This document shows, in pieces, positions 23,970-32,294 of a DNA stretch of 64,000 nucleotides; within the stretch, counting starts at the first letter, position 1; each line of letters opens with the position of its first letter. Under the pieces are notes generated by a model, which was given only the letters and a program-made list of their open reading frames with translations, made no database searches and had not been told where the DNA came from. The stretch is from NCBI RefSeq assembly GCF_011758765.1, contig NZ_JAANOU010000001.1:2976001-3040000 (forward strand), read 5' to 3'. Made by a program: the position numbers and the translations under genes. The stretch comes from Amycolatopsis viridis (GTDB lineage: Bacteria > Actinomycetota > Actinomycetes > Mycobacteriales > Pseudonocardiaceae).

Positions 23970-24359
23970 ATGAGTGGCAAGATCGTGCACTTCGAGATCC
24001 CGTTCGACGACGGCGAGCGCGCTCGTGGCTTCTACCGCGAGGCGTTCGGGTGGAACGTGATGGTGATGCCCGAGATGGACTACACCATCGTCACCACGGG
24101 CCCCACCTCGGAGCAGGGCATGCCCGCCGAACCCGGGTTCATCAACGGCGGCATGTTCACCCGCGCCGAGTCCGCCCCGAAGAACCCGGTGCTCACGATC
24201 GACGTACCCGGCATCGACGCCGCACTGGAAAAGATCGAACGGCTCGGCGGGTCGAAGCTGGTGGGGCGCACCGAAATCCCGGACATGGGCTACTACGCGT
24301 ACTTCACCGACAGCGAGGGCAACGTCCTGGGCCTGTGGGAGAACAAGCCGCAGAGCTAG
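23970..24359 (+). CDS. VOC/glyoxalase-superfamily protein
   Basis: The 129-residue protein is a single VOC unit of two beta-alpha-beta-beta-beta modules: KIVHFEIPFDDGERARGFYREAFGWNV and then PVLTIDVPGIDAALEKIERLGGS. It ends in the DSEGNVLGLWE strand that usually supplies the metal glutamate. Such proteins are dimeric dioxygenases, glyoxalases or binding proteins. The ATG at 23970 follows GGAGGCGGG. Its TAG stop shares the CTAG at 24356-24359 with the convergent sigma-factor gene. Confidence 0.8.
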   Translation: MSGKIVHFEIPFDDGERARGFYREAFGWNVMVMPEMDYTIVTTGPTSEQGMPAEPGFINGGMFTRAESAPKNPVLTIDVPGIDAALEKIERLGGSKLVGRTEIPDMGYYAYFTDSEGNVLGLWENKPQS

Positions 24360-25504
24360 CCGCGCGCGTTGAGCCGGGCCGCCTGCCGCACGAGGTGGTC
24401 GCGCTCGGCCAGCGTCGGCGCCTGCCGCGCGGCCTCGGCGTAGAGCACGGCCGCCCGGCTCAGGTCGCCGTCCCGTTCGTGCAGGTACGCGGCCACCGCC
24501 GGGTACCGCGGCAGGCCCGGGTCGAGCTGGGCGAGCTCGGCGAGCCCGGCCCGTGCGCCGTCGGCCTCGCCGACCGCCACCGCACGGTTGAGCCGGACGA
24601 CCGGGCTGCCGGTCAGCCGCACCAGCTCGTCGTACCACTCGACGATCTGCACCCAGTCGGTCTCGGCCGCGGTCGGCGCGTCGGCGTGCAGGGCCGCGAT
24701 CGCGGCCTGCGCCTGGAACTCGCCCAGCTGGTCCCGGGCGAGCGCCGCCTGCAGGATCTCGACACCCTCGGCGATCAGGCGCGTGTCCCAGCGGGCGCGG
24801 TCCTGCTCGGCCAGTGGCACCAGGCTCCCGTCGGCCGCGGTCCGGCTCGCCCGCCGCGCGTGGTGGAGCAACATCAGCGCGAGCAACCCCGCCACCTCCG
24901 GGTGGTCGATCACGGCCGCCAGCTGCCGCGTCAGCCGGATCGCCTCGGCCGCGAGGTCGACGTCGCCGGAATAGCCCTCGTTGAACACCAGGTACAGCAC
25001 CCGCAGCACGGTCGCCACATCACCCGGCTGGTCGAACCGCACCCGGGACACGGTCCGCTTGGCGCGGCTGATGCGCTGCGCCATCGTCGCCTCGGGCACC
25101 AGGTACGCCTGCGCGATCTGACGGGTGGTGAGCCCGCCGACGGCCCGCAGCGTGAGCGCGACCGCGGACGACGGCGTCAGCGACGGGTGCGCGCACAGGA
25201 AGTACAGGTGCAGGGTGTCGTCCACCGCGACAGCATCGGGCACCGGCTCGTCGGCGACGGCCTCCTCCCGCCGCCGTCGCGCGGCCTCCGCCCGGGTGGC
25301 GTCCAGGAACTTCCGCCACGCGACGGTGACCAGCCACCCTTTCGGGTCACGCGGCGGGTCGGCCGGCCACACCCGCAGCGCCTCCACCAGGGCGTCCTGC
25401 ACGGCGTCCTCGGCCGCCGCGAACTCGGCTCCCCGGCGGACGAGGATCCCGAGCACTCCGGGCGTGAGGCTGCGGAGCAGCGTCTCGTCCATCAGCGTGG
25501 TCAT
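24356..25504 (-). CDS. ECF42-type RNA polymerase sigma factor with TPR-like C-terminal domain
   Basis: The 382-residue protein has sigma region 2 (AAAEDAVQDALVEALRVWP), sigma region 4 (GGLTTRQIAQAYLVPEATMAQRISRAKRTV) and an approximately 200-residue helical extension of TPR type (for example EAIRLTRQLAAVI and LDPGLPRYPAVAAYLHERDGD). That extension defines the ECF42 group. ECF42 members have no classical anti-sigma factor; the C-terminal domain is thought to control activity, and their targets are adjacent DGPF genes. The ATG at 25504 overlaps the DGPF stop by 4 bp, so the sigma gene is second in its own operon. A matching promoter lies at 25970-25996. Confidence 0.88.
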   Translation of the reverse strand: MTTLMDETLLRSLTPGVLGILVRRGAEFAAAEDAVQDALVEALRVWPADPPRDPKGWLVTVAWRKFLDATRAEAARRRREEAVADEPVPDAVAVDDTLHLYFLCAHPSLTPSSAVALTLRAVGGLTTRQIAQAYLVPEATMAQRISRAKRTVSRVRFDQPGDVATVLRVLYLVFNEGYSGDVDLAAEAIRLTRQLAAVIDHPEVAGLLALMLLHHARRASRTAADGSLVPLAEQDRARWDTRLIAEGVEILQAALARDQLGEFQAQAAIAALHADAPTAAETDWVQIVEWYDELVRLTGSPVVRLNRAVAVGEADGARAGLAELAQLDPGLPRYPAVAAYLHERDGDLSRAAVLYAEAARQAPTLAERDHLVRQAARLNARG

Positions 25505-25908
25505 TCGCCGACGGTGGGCGGCTCGGTCAGGAGGGGCCGCAGTTCGAGCCATTCGTGGATCGGCTTGCCGTCCGCGCCCGGTGCCGCGGACAGCTCGCCG
25601 GCCAGTTCGAGGGCGCGGTCGTAGCTGTCGACGTCGATCACCATCCAGCCCGCGATGAGGTCCTTGGTCTCGGCGAACGGGCCGTCGGTGACCGGCGGGC
25701 GGCCCTCGCCGTCGTAGCGGACCCAGGTGCCCTCCGGTGCCAGCGCCAGCTCGCCGGCGAACTCGCCGGTCGCCTCCAGACGGTTGGCGAAGTCGCGCAT
25801 GTACTGCACGTGCGCCGAGAACTCGTCCCGGGTCCACTGGTCCATCGGCACGTTGTTGACCGGAGCCGGCGCGCCGCGGTAGTGCTTGAGCAACAGGTAC
25901 TTGGCCAT
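25501..25908 (-). CDS. DGPF-motif (YCII-related) protein, ECF42 partner
   Basis: The 135-residue YCII-like ferredoxin-fold protein has the signature VTDGPFAETKD with DGPF at 75-78, followed by AGWMVIDVDSYDRALELA. DGPF proteins are the conserved genomic partners and regulon members of ECF42 sigma factors; their biochemical role is unknown. It is the first gene of the sigma operon, and its stop overlaps the sigma start. Confidence 0.88.
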   Translation of the reverse strand: MAKYLLLKHYRGAPAPVNNVPMDQWTRDEFSAHVQYMRDFANRLEATGEFAGELALAPEGTWVRYDGEGRPPVTDGPFAETKDLIAGWMVIDVDSYDRALELAGELSAAPGADGKPIHEWLELRPLLTEPPTVGE

Positions 25909-25969
25909 CGTGATCTCCGTGTTCTCCTCGATGCGGCCCGGCCCGGGGGTGGGCCGGTGTCACCGCGGG

Positions 25970-25996
25970 GACGGAGCCGGCGGCACGTTCTCGACA
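25970..25996 (-). promoter_or_regulatory. ECF42-type promoter of the DGPF-sigma operon
   Basis: On the minus strand TGTCGA (25996-25991) is followed after 17 bp by CGTC (25973-25970), about 60 bp before the DGPF start codon. TGTCGA in the -35 region and CG(A/T)C in the -10 region are the reported ECF42 target elements, so the sigma factor most likely drives its own operon. Confidence 0.65.
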
Positions 25997-26106
25997 TCCG
26001 CCGGGAGTGGTCCGGATGTTACCTGGGGCGGCACCGCGGGACGGGTGTCCGGATTTGAAAGAACCCGGTCATTGCCGCCATCGGCTCCGGCAGTCACGAT
26101 GGATGC

Positions 26107-27090
26107 ATGAGCCTCACCCGCCGCATCGTGATCGCGGTCTTCCCCGACGTCGACCTCCTCGACGTCACCGGCCCGGCCGAGGTGTTCGCGCTGGCCAACC
26201 GGGAGACCGGGGGCGCCGCGGGCTACCGCGTCCAGCTCGCCGGCCCGGTGGCCGGACCGGTCACCACCTCGGCCGGGGTGCGGCTGGTGACCGACCTCGC
26301 CTTCGCCGACGTCGACGGCGCGGTCGACACGCTCATCGTGCCGGGCGCGGTGGACCCGCACCCGGACGGGCCGGTCGCCCGGATCGACCAGGATGTGGTG
26401 ACCTGGGTGAAGGCCGCCGCCCCACTGGCCCGCCGGGTCGCCTCGGTGTGCGTGGGCGCGCACCTGCTGGCCGCGGCCGGGCTGCTGGACGGCCGCACCG
26501 CGACCACCCACTGGTCCACGGCGGCGCAACTGGCCGCCGACCACCCGTCCGTGCGCGTCGACCCCGATCCGATCTTCGTCCGGTCCGGCAACGTGTGGAC
26601 CGGCGCCGGGATCAGCGCCTGCATGGATCTCGCACTGGCGCTGGTGACCGAGGACCTGGGGGAGGAGGTCGCCCTGGCCGTGGCCCGCCAGCTGGTCGTC
26701 TACCTCAAACGGCAGGGCGGGCAGAGCCAGTTCTCGGTCCCGCTCAGCCGGCCGCCGTCGACGCGGCGGGACATCGACGAGCTGCGGATGTTCATCGCTG
26801 ACCACCTGGACGACGACCTGTCCAGCGCAGCGCTCGCTGCCCGCATGTGCCTGAGCGAGCGGCACTTCGCCCGCGTGTTCCGGCGCGAGACCGGCACCAC
26901 CCCGGCCGCCTACGTCGAAGCGGCACGGGTGGAGGCGGCCCGCCGCCTGCTGGAGAGCACCGACGAGCCGCTGGACCAGATCGCCGCGGCCTGCGGGCTC
27001 GGCTCGGTGGAAACCCTGCACCGGGCGCTGCGCAAGCAGATCGGCACCACCCCGGCGGCCTACCGCCGCCGCTTCCGCACCACAGCCTGA
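26107..27090 (+). CDS. DJ-1/PfpI-AraC fusion regulator
   Basis: The 327-residue protein has the same architecture as the 20842 gene. An N-terminal DJ-1/PfpI domain carries VFPDVDLLDVTGPAEVF and the cysteine C115 in VASVCVGAHLLAAAG. The C-terminal AraC DNA-binding domain (about 230-320) contains LSSAALAARMCLSERHFARVF and LDQIAAACGLGSVETLHRALR. It precedes the isochorismatase-like gene by 84 bp on the same strand, a recurrent pairing in actinomycetes, and probably activates it. Confidence 0.85.
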   Translation: MSLTRRIVIAVFPDVDLLDVTGPAEVFALANRETGGAAGYRVQLAGPVAGPVTTSAGVRLVTDLAFADVDGAVDTLIVPGAVDPHPDGPVARIDQDVVTWVKAAAPLARRVASVCVGAHLLAAAGLLDGRTATTHWSTAAQLAADHPSVRVDPDPIFVRSGNVWTGAGISACMDLALALVTEDLGEEVALAVARQLVVYLKRQGGQSQFSVPLSRPPSTRRDIDELRMFIADHLDDDLSSAALAARMCLSERHFARVFRRETGTTPAAYVEAARVEAARRLLESTDEPLDQIAAACGLGSVETLHRALRKQIGTTPAAYRRRFRTTA

Positions 27091-27173
27091 ACACACCTGG
27101 TGTTCACCCCAGGGCGCGGCACCCGCCGCGTCCGTGCTGTCCCGTTTTCCCGCAACCGAACAGGAGTTCCGTC

Positions 27174-27776
27174 ATGCCCGTTTCCGCCACCCTGCGCGAG
27201 GTTTCCGGCCTCGGCACCGAGCTGCCGCGCCTCGCCGACGCCACGCTCATCATGATCGACTACCAGAACACCTACCGCACGGGTGTGATGACCCTCGAGG
27301 GAGCCGAACCCGCCGTCGCCGCCGGTGCCCGGCTGCTCGCCGCCGCCCGCGCCGTCGGCACACCGGTCGTCCACATCGTCAACGACGGCGGCCCCGGCAC
27401 CCCGTACGACATCCGGGCCGAGATCGGTGCGATCAGCCCCGAGGTCGCCCCGCTCGACGGGGAACCGGTGGTGGTCAAGCAGGTCCCCAACGCCTTCCAC
27501 GACACCACCCTGGAGAAGGTGCTGCGCGACCTGGGCGCCGGCCCCGACCTGGTGCTGGCCGGGTTCATGACCAACATGTGCGTTCTGTTCACCGCCCAGG
27601 GCGCCTTCAACCTCGGCTACCGGCCGACCGTCGTCGCCGAGGCCAGCGCCACGCGGTCCCTCCCGGCACCCGACGGCAGGCCCGTGGCCGCCGACGCGCT
27701 GCACACCGCGGCGCTGACGACCATCGGCGACCTGTTCGGCACGGTCGCTCCCACGGTGGCCGACCTGACCGCCTGA
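27174..27776 (+). CDS. Isochorismatase-like cysteine hydrolase
   Basis: The 200-residue enzyme carries the family catalytic triad: D29 in IMIDYQNTY, K102 in VVKQVPNAF and C136 in TNMCVLFTAQGAFNLGY, with a cis-peptide region before the Cys. It probably hydrolyses an amide, as nicotinamidase and N-carbamoylsarcosine amidohydrolase do, or a vinyl ether. CAGGAG precedes the ATG at 27174. It is transcribed behind the DJ-1/AraC regulator and is followed by a bidirectional terminator. Confidence 0.85.
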   Translation: MPVSATLREVSGLGTELPRLADATLIMIDYQNTYRTGVMTLEGAEPAVAAGARLLAAARAVGTPVVHIVNDGGPGTPYDIRAEIGAISPEVAPLDGEPVVVKQVPNAFHDTTLEKVLRDLGAGPDLVLAGFMTNMCVLFTAQGAFNLGYRPTVVAEASATRSLPAPDGRPVAADALHTAALTTIGDLFGTVAPTVADLTA

Positions 27777-27787
27777 CCGGGCGCCGT

Positions 27788-27820
27788 GGTGGTGCGGCAT
27801 CGGCCCGATGCCGCACCACC
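27788..27820. terminator. Bidirectional hairpin terminator
   Basis: GGTGGTGCGGCATCG (27788-27802) pairs perfectly with CGATGCCGCACCACC (27806-27820) across a 3-nt loop. It sits between the convergent hydrolase and ABC ATPase genes and can serve both. Confidence 0.75.
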
Positions 27821-27852
27821 GCCTGCCCGGCTGCGCAGCGGTGTGACGGAGA

Positions 27853-28536
27853 TCAGCGGGCTCCGGCGGGCACTTGGAGGCGCCCGTCGCCGATTTCGGC
27901 GACCTGGTCGACGGCCGTCAGGTGGCCGCGGTCGTGGGTGACCAGCACAGTGGCGGTGGCCCGCTGGTGGGTGAGGCGGATGATCAGGTCGATCACGGCG
28001 GCGCCTCGTTCGTGGTCGAGGGCACTGGTGGGCTCGTCGACCAGCAGGACGGTCGGGTCGTTCATCAGGGCGCGGGCGATGTTGACGCGCTGGCGCTGGC
28101 CGCCGGAGAGCTGGTGCGGCCGGCGGCCGGCCTGGTCCGCGAGGCCGACCGCGTCGAGAAGTTCCCTCGCTCGGTCCCGCGCGGTGCGGGGGTTGCGGCC
28201 GGCTATCTGGGCCATGACCTGGAGTTGTTCGACTGCGGTGAGTGAGGGCAGCAGGTTGGGCTGCTGGAAGACGACGCCGATCTTGTCGCGCCGTAGTTCG
28301 GCGAGTTTGGCGCGGCTGAGACCGGTGGTGGTCCGGCCGTCGATGGTGACGGTACCGGCGTCGGGGGTGACCAGGGTGGCGGCGACCGCGAGGAGGCTGG
28401 ACTTGCCCGACCCGGAGGGACCGACCACGGCAGTCAGAGTGCCCTTGGTGACCTCCAGGCTGACCTGGTCCAAGGCGGTCAGGCGAGCCTCGCCGTCGGC
28501 GTAGGTGAGCGTGATTCCGGTCAGGTGCAGGCTCAT
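27853..28536 (-). CDS. ABC transporter ATP-binding protein (MacB/LolD type)
   Basis: The 227-residue ATPase has Walker A GPSGSGKSS (39-47), a Q-loop at VVFQQPNLLPSLT, signature LSGGQRQR (143-150), Walker B VLLVDEPTSALD (163-174) and the H-loop VTHDRGH. These features place it with the MacB/LolD/FtsE group that pairs with MacB/FtsX-type permeases. Its ATG overlaps the permease stop by 4 bp. It is divergent, as part of the operon, from the NarL-type two-component system, which probably controls it; efflux of an antimicrobial or membrane-active compound is likely. Confidence 0.9.
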   Translation of the reverse strand: MSLHLTGITLTYADGEARLTALDQVSLEVTKGTLTAVVGPSGSGKSSLLAVAATLVTPDAGTVTIDGRTTTGLSRAKLAELRRDKIGVVFQQPNLLPSLTAVEQLQVMAQIAGRNPRTARDRARELLDAVGLADQAGRRPHQLSGGQRQRVNIARALMNDPTVLLVDEPTSALDHERGAAVIDLIIRLTHQRATATVLVTHDRGHLTAVDQVAEIGDGRLQVPAGAR

Positions 28537-29621
28537 CGCACGCTCCCCAGGGCGGTCAGAGGGTCGACAGAGGTGATCCGGCGAATCGACAGGACGGCTC
28601 CAAGAACGCCGAGGAGGACCATCACCGCGGCCGGGAGCACGACGGTGGCGGGGGCGAGGAGGAACGGCACGGCGGAGCCGGACACGAGCGCGCCCACGGC
28701 GGCGGCGATGCCGGTGCCGACCGAGGCGCACCCGACGAGCAGGACGACGGCCTGTCCGAGAGCGTCCTTGAGGAGACTCCCGGTGGAGGCGCCGAGCGCC
28801 TTGAGGACAGCGACGTCACCGCTGCGCTGGATGGTCCAGACCGTGAAGAAGGCCCCGACGACGAGGGCGGAGATGGCGAACAGGAAGCCGCGCATCAGCT
28901 GCAAGGAGCCGTTCTCGGAGGAGTAGGAGCCGATTGCGGACAGCGAGTCCTCGGTCGCGACCGTCGTGGTGCCGGCCTGGCGATCCGTGAGCGCCGTATC
29001 GGCCTGGGAGGTGGTCTGCAGGGCGATGACGGTGGCCCGCGGGCCCAGCTCGCTGCCGGTGGGCGGTGCGGTCTTCTGCCAGGTGTCCAAACTGGTCCAG
29101 ATCACCGGGAGGTGGCTGAAGTGCCCGTCGCCGCCGACCGCGGCCACCTCCAGTTGCCGGCCGGACAGCGTGAGGGAGTCGCCGGGCTGCACGCCGAGGT
29201 CGGCGGCGGCCGCGGTGGACAGCACCGTCGCGCTGCTGGTGATCTTGTCGCTGTGCGGGGCCAGGCGGGAGCCGGGCCCGACGCCGAAGGCCGACACCCC
29301 GGTGCTCCTGTCCCCGGCGGTGGCCTTGGTAGTGGTGATTCCCAGCGGCTCGGCGTGCTCGACACCGGGCGCCGCGGACCACTGTTGCCACTGCCGCTCG
29401 GTGACGGTGGAGTTGGAATACGACAGCTCCTGCCCGCCGCCCGGCGCCTGGAAGGCGATCTTGTCGGCGGGCAGGTCGGTGATCGCGGAGACGTTCTGCC
29501 GGCCCAGTCCTGCCGTCAGTCCGGACAGCAGCCCGACCAGCAGCGTGATCAGCACGATGACGGACGCCATCAGGGCGAAGCGCCCTTTGGCGAATTTGAG
29601 GTCTCTCCAGGCGACGAACAC
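28533..29621 (-). CDS. MacB/FtsX-family ABC transporter permease
   Basis: The 362-residue protein has one N-terminal membrane helix (FALMASVIVLITLLVGLLSG), a large extracytoplasmic domain (about 45-240) and three C-terminal helices in the FtsX domain, ending IRRITSVDPLTALGSVR. This topology is typical of MacB-like exporters that use a mechanotransmission cycle. The start is the GTG at 29621, which gives the expected VFVAWRDLKFAKGRFAL. It is the first gene of the ABC operon, 172 bp from the divergent histidine-kinase gene. Confidence 0.85.
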   Translation of the reverse strand: MFVAWRDLKFAKGRFALMASVIVLITLLVGLLSGLTAGLGRQNVSAITDLPADKIAFQAPGGGQELSYSNSTVTERQWQQWSAAPGVEHAEPLGITTTKATAGDRSTGVSAFGVGPGSRLAPHSDKITSSATVLSTAAAADLGVQPGDSLTLSGRQLEVAAVGGDGHFSHLPVIWTSLDTWQKTAPPTGSELGPRATVIALQTTSQADTALTDRQAGTTTVATEDSLSAIGSYSSENGSLQLMRGFLFAISALVVGAFFTVWTIQRSGDVAVLKALGASTGSLLKDALGQAVVLLVGCASVGTGIAAAVGALVSGSAVPFLLAPATVVLPAAVMVLLGVLGAVLSIRRITSVDPLTALGSVR

Positions 29622-29793
29622 AGCCTTGGCCTGTCCTTTCCGGTGGGGAAGCGGTATCAACCCCACCGTCGCCGCCGGCCCCCGGTGCGCGCATCCGACG
29701 CCGGACCGCACTTCGCGGGCCGGAAGGTGGCACCGTGGTTCCAACTTCCGATAGAGGCCCCGGGGGGCCGGTCTCCGTAGTCTGGAACGCACT

Positions 29794-31014
29794 GTGAACA
29801 CCGCTGCTCCTGTCCTGACCCCGACCAGCCGGGCCCTCGCCTGGTGCCTGCACCTGCTGGTCATCGGCCTGCTCGCGCTGGCCGTCGGCCGGGCTGTCTC
29901 CGCCGGCGGCCCGCATGCCGCGTGGATCGTCGCCGCGTCGGCGGCGTGCTGCGTGATGTACTCGTTCGGACCGGCGCTGCCCGGCATCCGCCGCTCGCGG
30001 GGGGCCGCCGCGCTGTGGCTGGCCGCCGTCGGCGCCTGCTGGCTGGTGCTGCTCGCGCTGTCTCCCGACGCCGTGTGGGTGGCCTTCCCGCTGTACTTCC
30101 TGCAGCTGCACCTCTTGCCGTGGCGCGCCGGTCTGGCGGCTGTGATCGCGACGGCCTTCGCGGCCATCGGGGGATTTGCCGCCCATCAGCACGATTTCAG
30201 TCCCGCCATGGTCGTGGGTCCCGCGCTCGGCGCGGCGGTGGCGGTCGCGGTGGTGTGGGGGTACCAAACGCTGTACCGGGAGAGCGAACACCGCCGCAGG
30301 CTGATCGAGGAGCTCACCGCCACCCGCGCCGAGCTGGCTGCCGCCCAGCACACCGCCGGTGTCCTGGCCGAACGCGACCGCCTGGCCCGCGAAATCCACG
30401 ACACCCTCGCCCAGGGCCTCTCGAGCATCCAGTTGCTGCTGCGCGCCGCGGAACGGGCTCTGCCCCAGGCACCGCAGACCGCGGCCCGCCACGTGGACCA
30501 GGCACGGCAGGCCGCCATCGACAACCTCGCCGAGGCCCGCCGCTTCGTCGCCGCCCTCACCCCGCCCACCCTGGAAGGCACCACCTTGGCCGGCGCGCTG
30601 GAACGCGTGTGCGCCACCACCAGCACCCGGCACCGGCTCACCACACGCTTCCACCTCACCGGCGACCCCGCCCCGCTCGCCACCGCGCACGAGACCGCCT
30701 TGCTGCGCATCGCCCAGTCCGCGTTGGCCAACATCGTCCGACATGCCGGCGCCACCACCGCCGAGATCACCCTCAGCTACCTCGGCGACCACGTCGCCCT
30801 CGACGTCGTCGACGACGGACGCGGTTTCGAGCCCGACCGCCTGCCCGCCCCCGACCCGGAATCCGGCGGGTTCGGACTGGCGGCCATGCGTGCCCGCGCG
30901 AAGGCACTCGGAGGCACGCTGACCGTCGAATCCGCCCCCGGCCGGGGCACCGCCCTGGCCGCTCAGCTGCCACTCACCCCGCCGGCCGAGACCGAACCCG
31001 GGGCCCGGCCGTGA
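29794..31014 (+). CDS. NarL-type sensor histidine kinase
   Basis: The 406-residue kinase has about five N-terminal transmembrane segments (to about residue 160), a short coiled linker, a HisKA_3 dimerisation domain with phospho-acceptor H202 in REIHDTLAQGLSSIQ, and an HATPase domain with N- and G-boxes (ALANIVRHAG, DDGRGF, GGFGLAAMRARA). With little extracytoplasmic sequence it fits intramembrane-sensing kinases linked to ABC exporters. It overlaps the response-regulator gene by 4 bp and is divergent from the ABC operon. Confidence 0.9.
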   Translation: MNTAAPVLTPTSRALAWCLHLLVIGLLALAVGRAVSAGGPHAAWIVAASAACCVMYSFGPALPGIRRSRGAAALWLAAVGACWLVLLALSPDAVWVAFPLYFLQLHLLPWRAGLAAVIATAFAAIGGFAAHQHDFSPAMVVGPALGAAVAVAVVWGYQTLYRESEHRRRLIEELTATRAELAAAQHTAGVLAERDRLAREIHDTLAQGLSSIQLLLRAAERALPQAPQTAARHVDQARQAAIDNLAEARRFVAALTPPTLEGTTLAGALERVCATTSTRHRLTTRFHLTGDPAPLATAHETALLRIAQSALANIVRHAGATTAEITLSYLGDHVALDVVDDGRGFEPDRLPAPDPESGGFGLAAMRARAKALGGTLTVESAPGRGTALAAQLPLTPPAETEPGARP

Positions 31015-31646
31015 CCGACACCCCCATTCGCCTGCTCCTGGCCGACGATCACCCCGTCGTACGGGCCGGGCTGCGCGCCGTGCTGGAGACCGAGCCCGGC
31101 CTCGTCGTCGTGGCCGAAGCCGCAACCGCCGAGGACGCCGTCGCCCGCGCCGGCGGAGGCGACATCGACGTCGTGTTGATGGATCTGCAGTTCGGCGCGG
31201 GCATGGGCGGTGCCGAAGCCACCGCCCGGATAACCGCCTTGCCGCGAGCACCCAGGGTGCTGGTCGTCACCACCTACGACTCGGACGCCGACACCCTGCC
31301 CGCCATCGAAGCGGGTGCCACCGGCTATCTCCTCAAAGATGCCCCACCCGAAGACCTCGCCGCCGCCGTGCGCACCGCAGCGGCCGGGCGCACCACGCTG
31401 GCGCCCACTGTCGCGGACCGGCTGATGAACCGGCTGCGCACCCCGGGCACCGCCTTGACCCGGCGCGAGATCGAAGTCCTCGCCCTGGTCGCCGAAGGCC
31501 TGTCCAACCAGGCGATCGGCGCACGCCTCCATCTGACCGAGGGCACCGTCAAGTCTCATCTGGCCCGCATCTACGTCAAGCTCGGCGTCGAGTCGCGCAC
31601 CGCCGCCGTGGCGACCGCCACCGATCTCGGCCTCATCCGCCGCTGA
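31011..31646 (+). CDS. NarL/LuxR-type response regulator
   Basis: The 211-residue regulator has a receiver domain with the acidic pair DD (12-13), phospho-acceptor D58 in VVLMDLQFG and the lysine in YLLKDAPPED. Its C-terminal LuxR/GerE helix-turn-helix reads LTRREIEVLALVAEGLSNQAIGARL. It is translationally coupled to the kinase and probably binds the 29622-29793 region to switch on the divergent ABC exporter. Confidence 0.92.
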   Translation: MTDTPIRLLLADDHPVVRAGLRAVLETEPGLVVVAEAATAEDAVARAGGGDIDVVLMDLQFGAGMGGAEATARITALPRAPRVLVVTTYDSDADTLPAIEAGATGYLLKDAPPEDLAAAVRTAAAGRTTLAPTVADRLMNRLRTPGTALTRREIEVLALVAEGLSNQAIGARLHLTEGTVKSHLARIYVKLGVESRTAAVATATDLGLIRR

Positions 31647-31718
31647 CGGGCGTGGTGGATGTCAGCCACCGTCCCCGCATCAGCGGGTTCGGTTCGAGCC
31701 GGAAAGCTCGGCGGATGC

Positions 31719-32231
31719 TCAACCGTGACGCCGGGCGTGAGCGGCGACCCGGGCGCGGTTGCCGCAGATCCGGCTGTCGCACCAGCGGCGGTGCGCGCGC
31801 GTGGAGACGAAGACCTTGTGGCAGCCCTCGCCCTGGCACCGTCGCAGCTGCTCGGCCTGCTGACCGAGGAGGAAATCGACGAGCGCCCGGCCGAGCAGGT
31901 GCTGCACGGCCTCCGGGCCGGTCCCGTCCAGTGCGACGCCGCCGGGGACGGGCCGTATCCGGAAGCCGGCAGGGGAGAGGCCGGGACCGGTGGCGAAGTC
32001 GAGTTCCTCCGCCGGTGGCCGCTCGCCGGCCGCGATGCGGTGCAGGACGAGCTGGGTGGCGTCCCGGTGTGCGAGGACGTCCGGCAGATGGTCCGACCGC
32101 AGCTCGGCGGCGCAACCCGCCAGGGCGGGCCACGGCCGGGCCCAGGCCCGGAACCGCTCGAGGGTCGCGATGCGGTCGCGCTCACGGGAGGACCGGGTGT
32201 TGGCGAACGCCAGGGCCAGTGGCTCGGTCAT
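31719..32231 (-). CDS. CGNR zinc-finger (ABATE-domain) regulator
   Basis: The 170-residue protein has an N-terminal ABATE-type stress-sensing domain (LALAFANTRSSRERDRIATL) and the C-terminal CGNR motif C-x4-C...C-x3-C: RCQGEGCHKVFVSTRAHRRWCD followed by SRICGNRARVAAH. The latter is a zinc-stabilised DNA-binding unit. It is divergent from the 32295 gene, and a perfect palindrome lies between them at 32248-32271, so autorepression together with control of the neighbour is likely. Confidence 0.85.
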   Translation of the reverse strand: MTEPLALAFANTRSSRERDRIATLERFRAWARPWPALAGCAAELRSDHLPDVLAHRDATQLVLHRIAAGERPPAEELDFATGPGLSPAGFRIRPVPGGVALDGTGPEAVQHLLGRALVDFLLGQQAEQLRRCQGEGCHKVFVSTRAHRRWCDSRICGNRARVAAHARRHG

Positions 32232-32247
32232 GCTCCGGACTCTAACA

Positions 32248-32271
32248 AACTAATGGGTTGACCCATTAGTT
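32248..32271. promoter_or_regulatory. Perfect 10-bp inverted repeat, likely CGNR operator
   Basis: AACTAATGGG (32248-32257) and CCCATTAGTT (32262-32271) are exact inverted repeats with a TTGA spacer. The site is AT-rich against a GC-rich background and lies 17 bp from the CGNR start and 24 bp from the divergent start. Confidence 0.65.
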
Positions 32272-32294
32272 CTCCTCGTGCCAGGCTGCCACTC

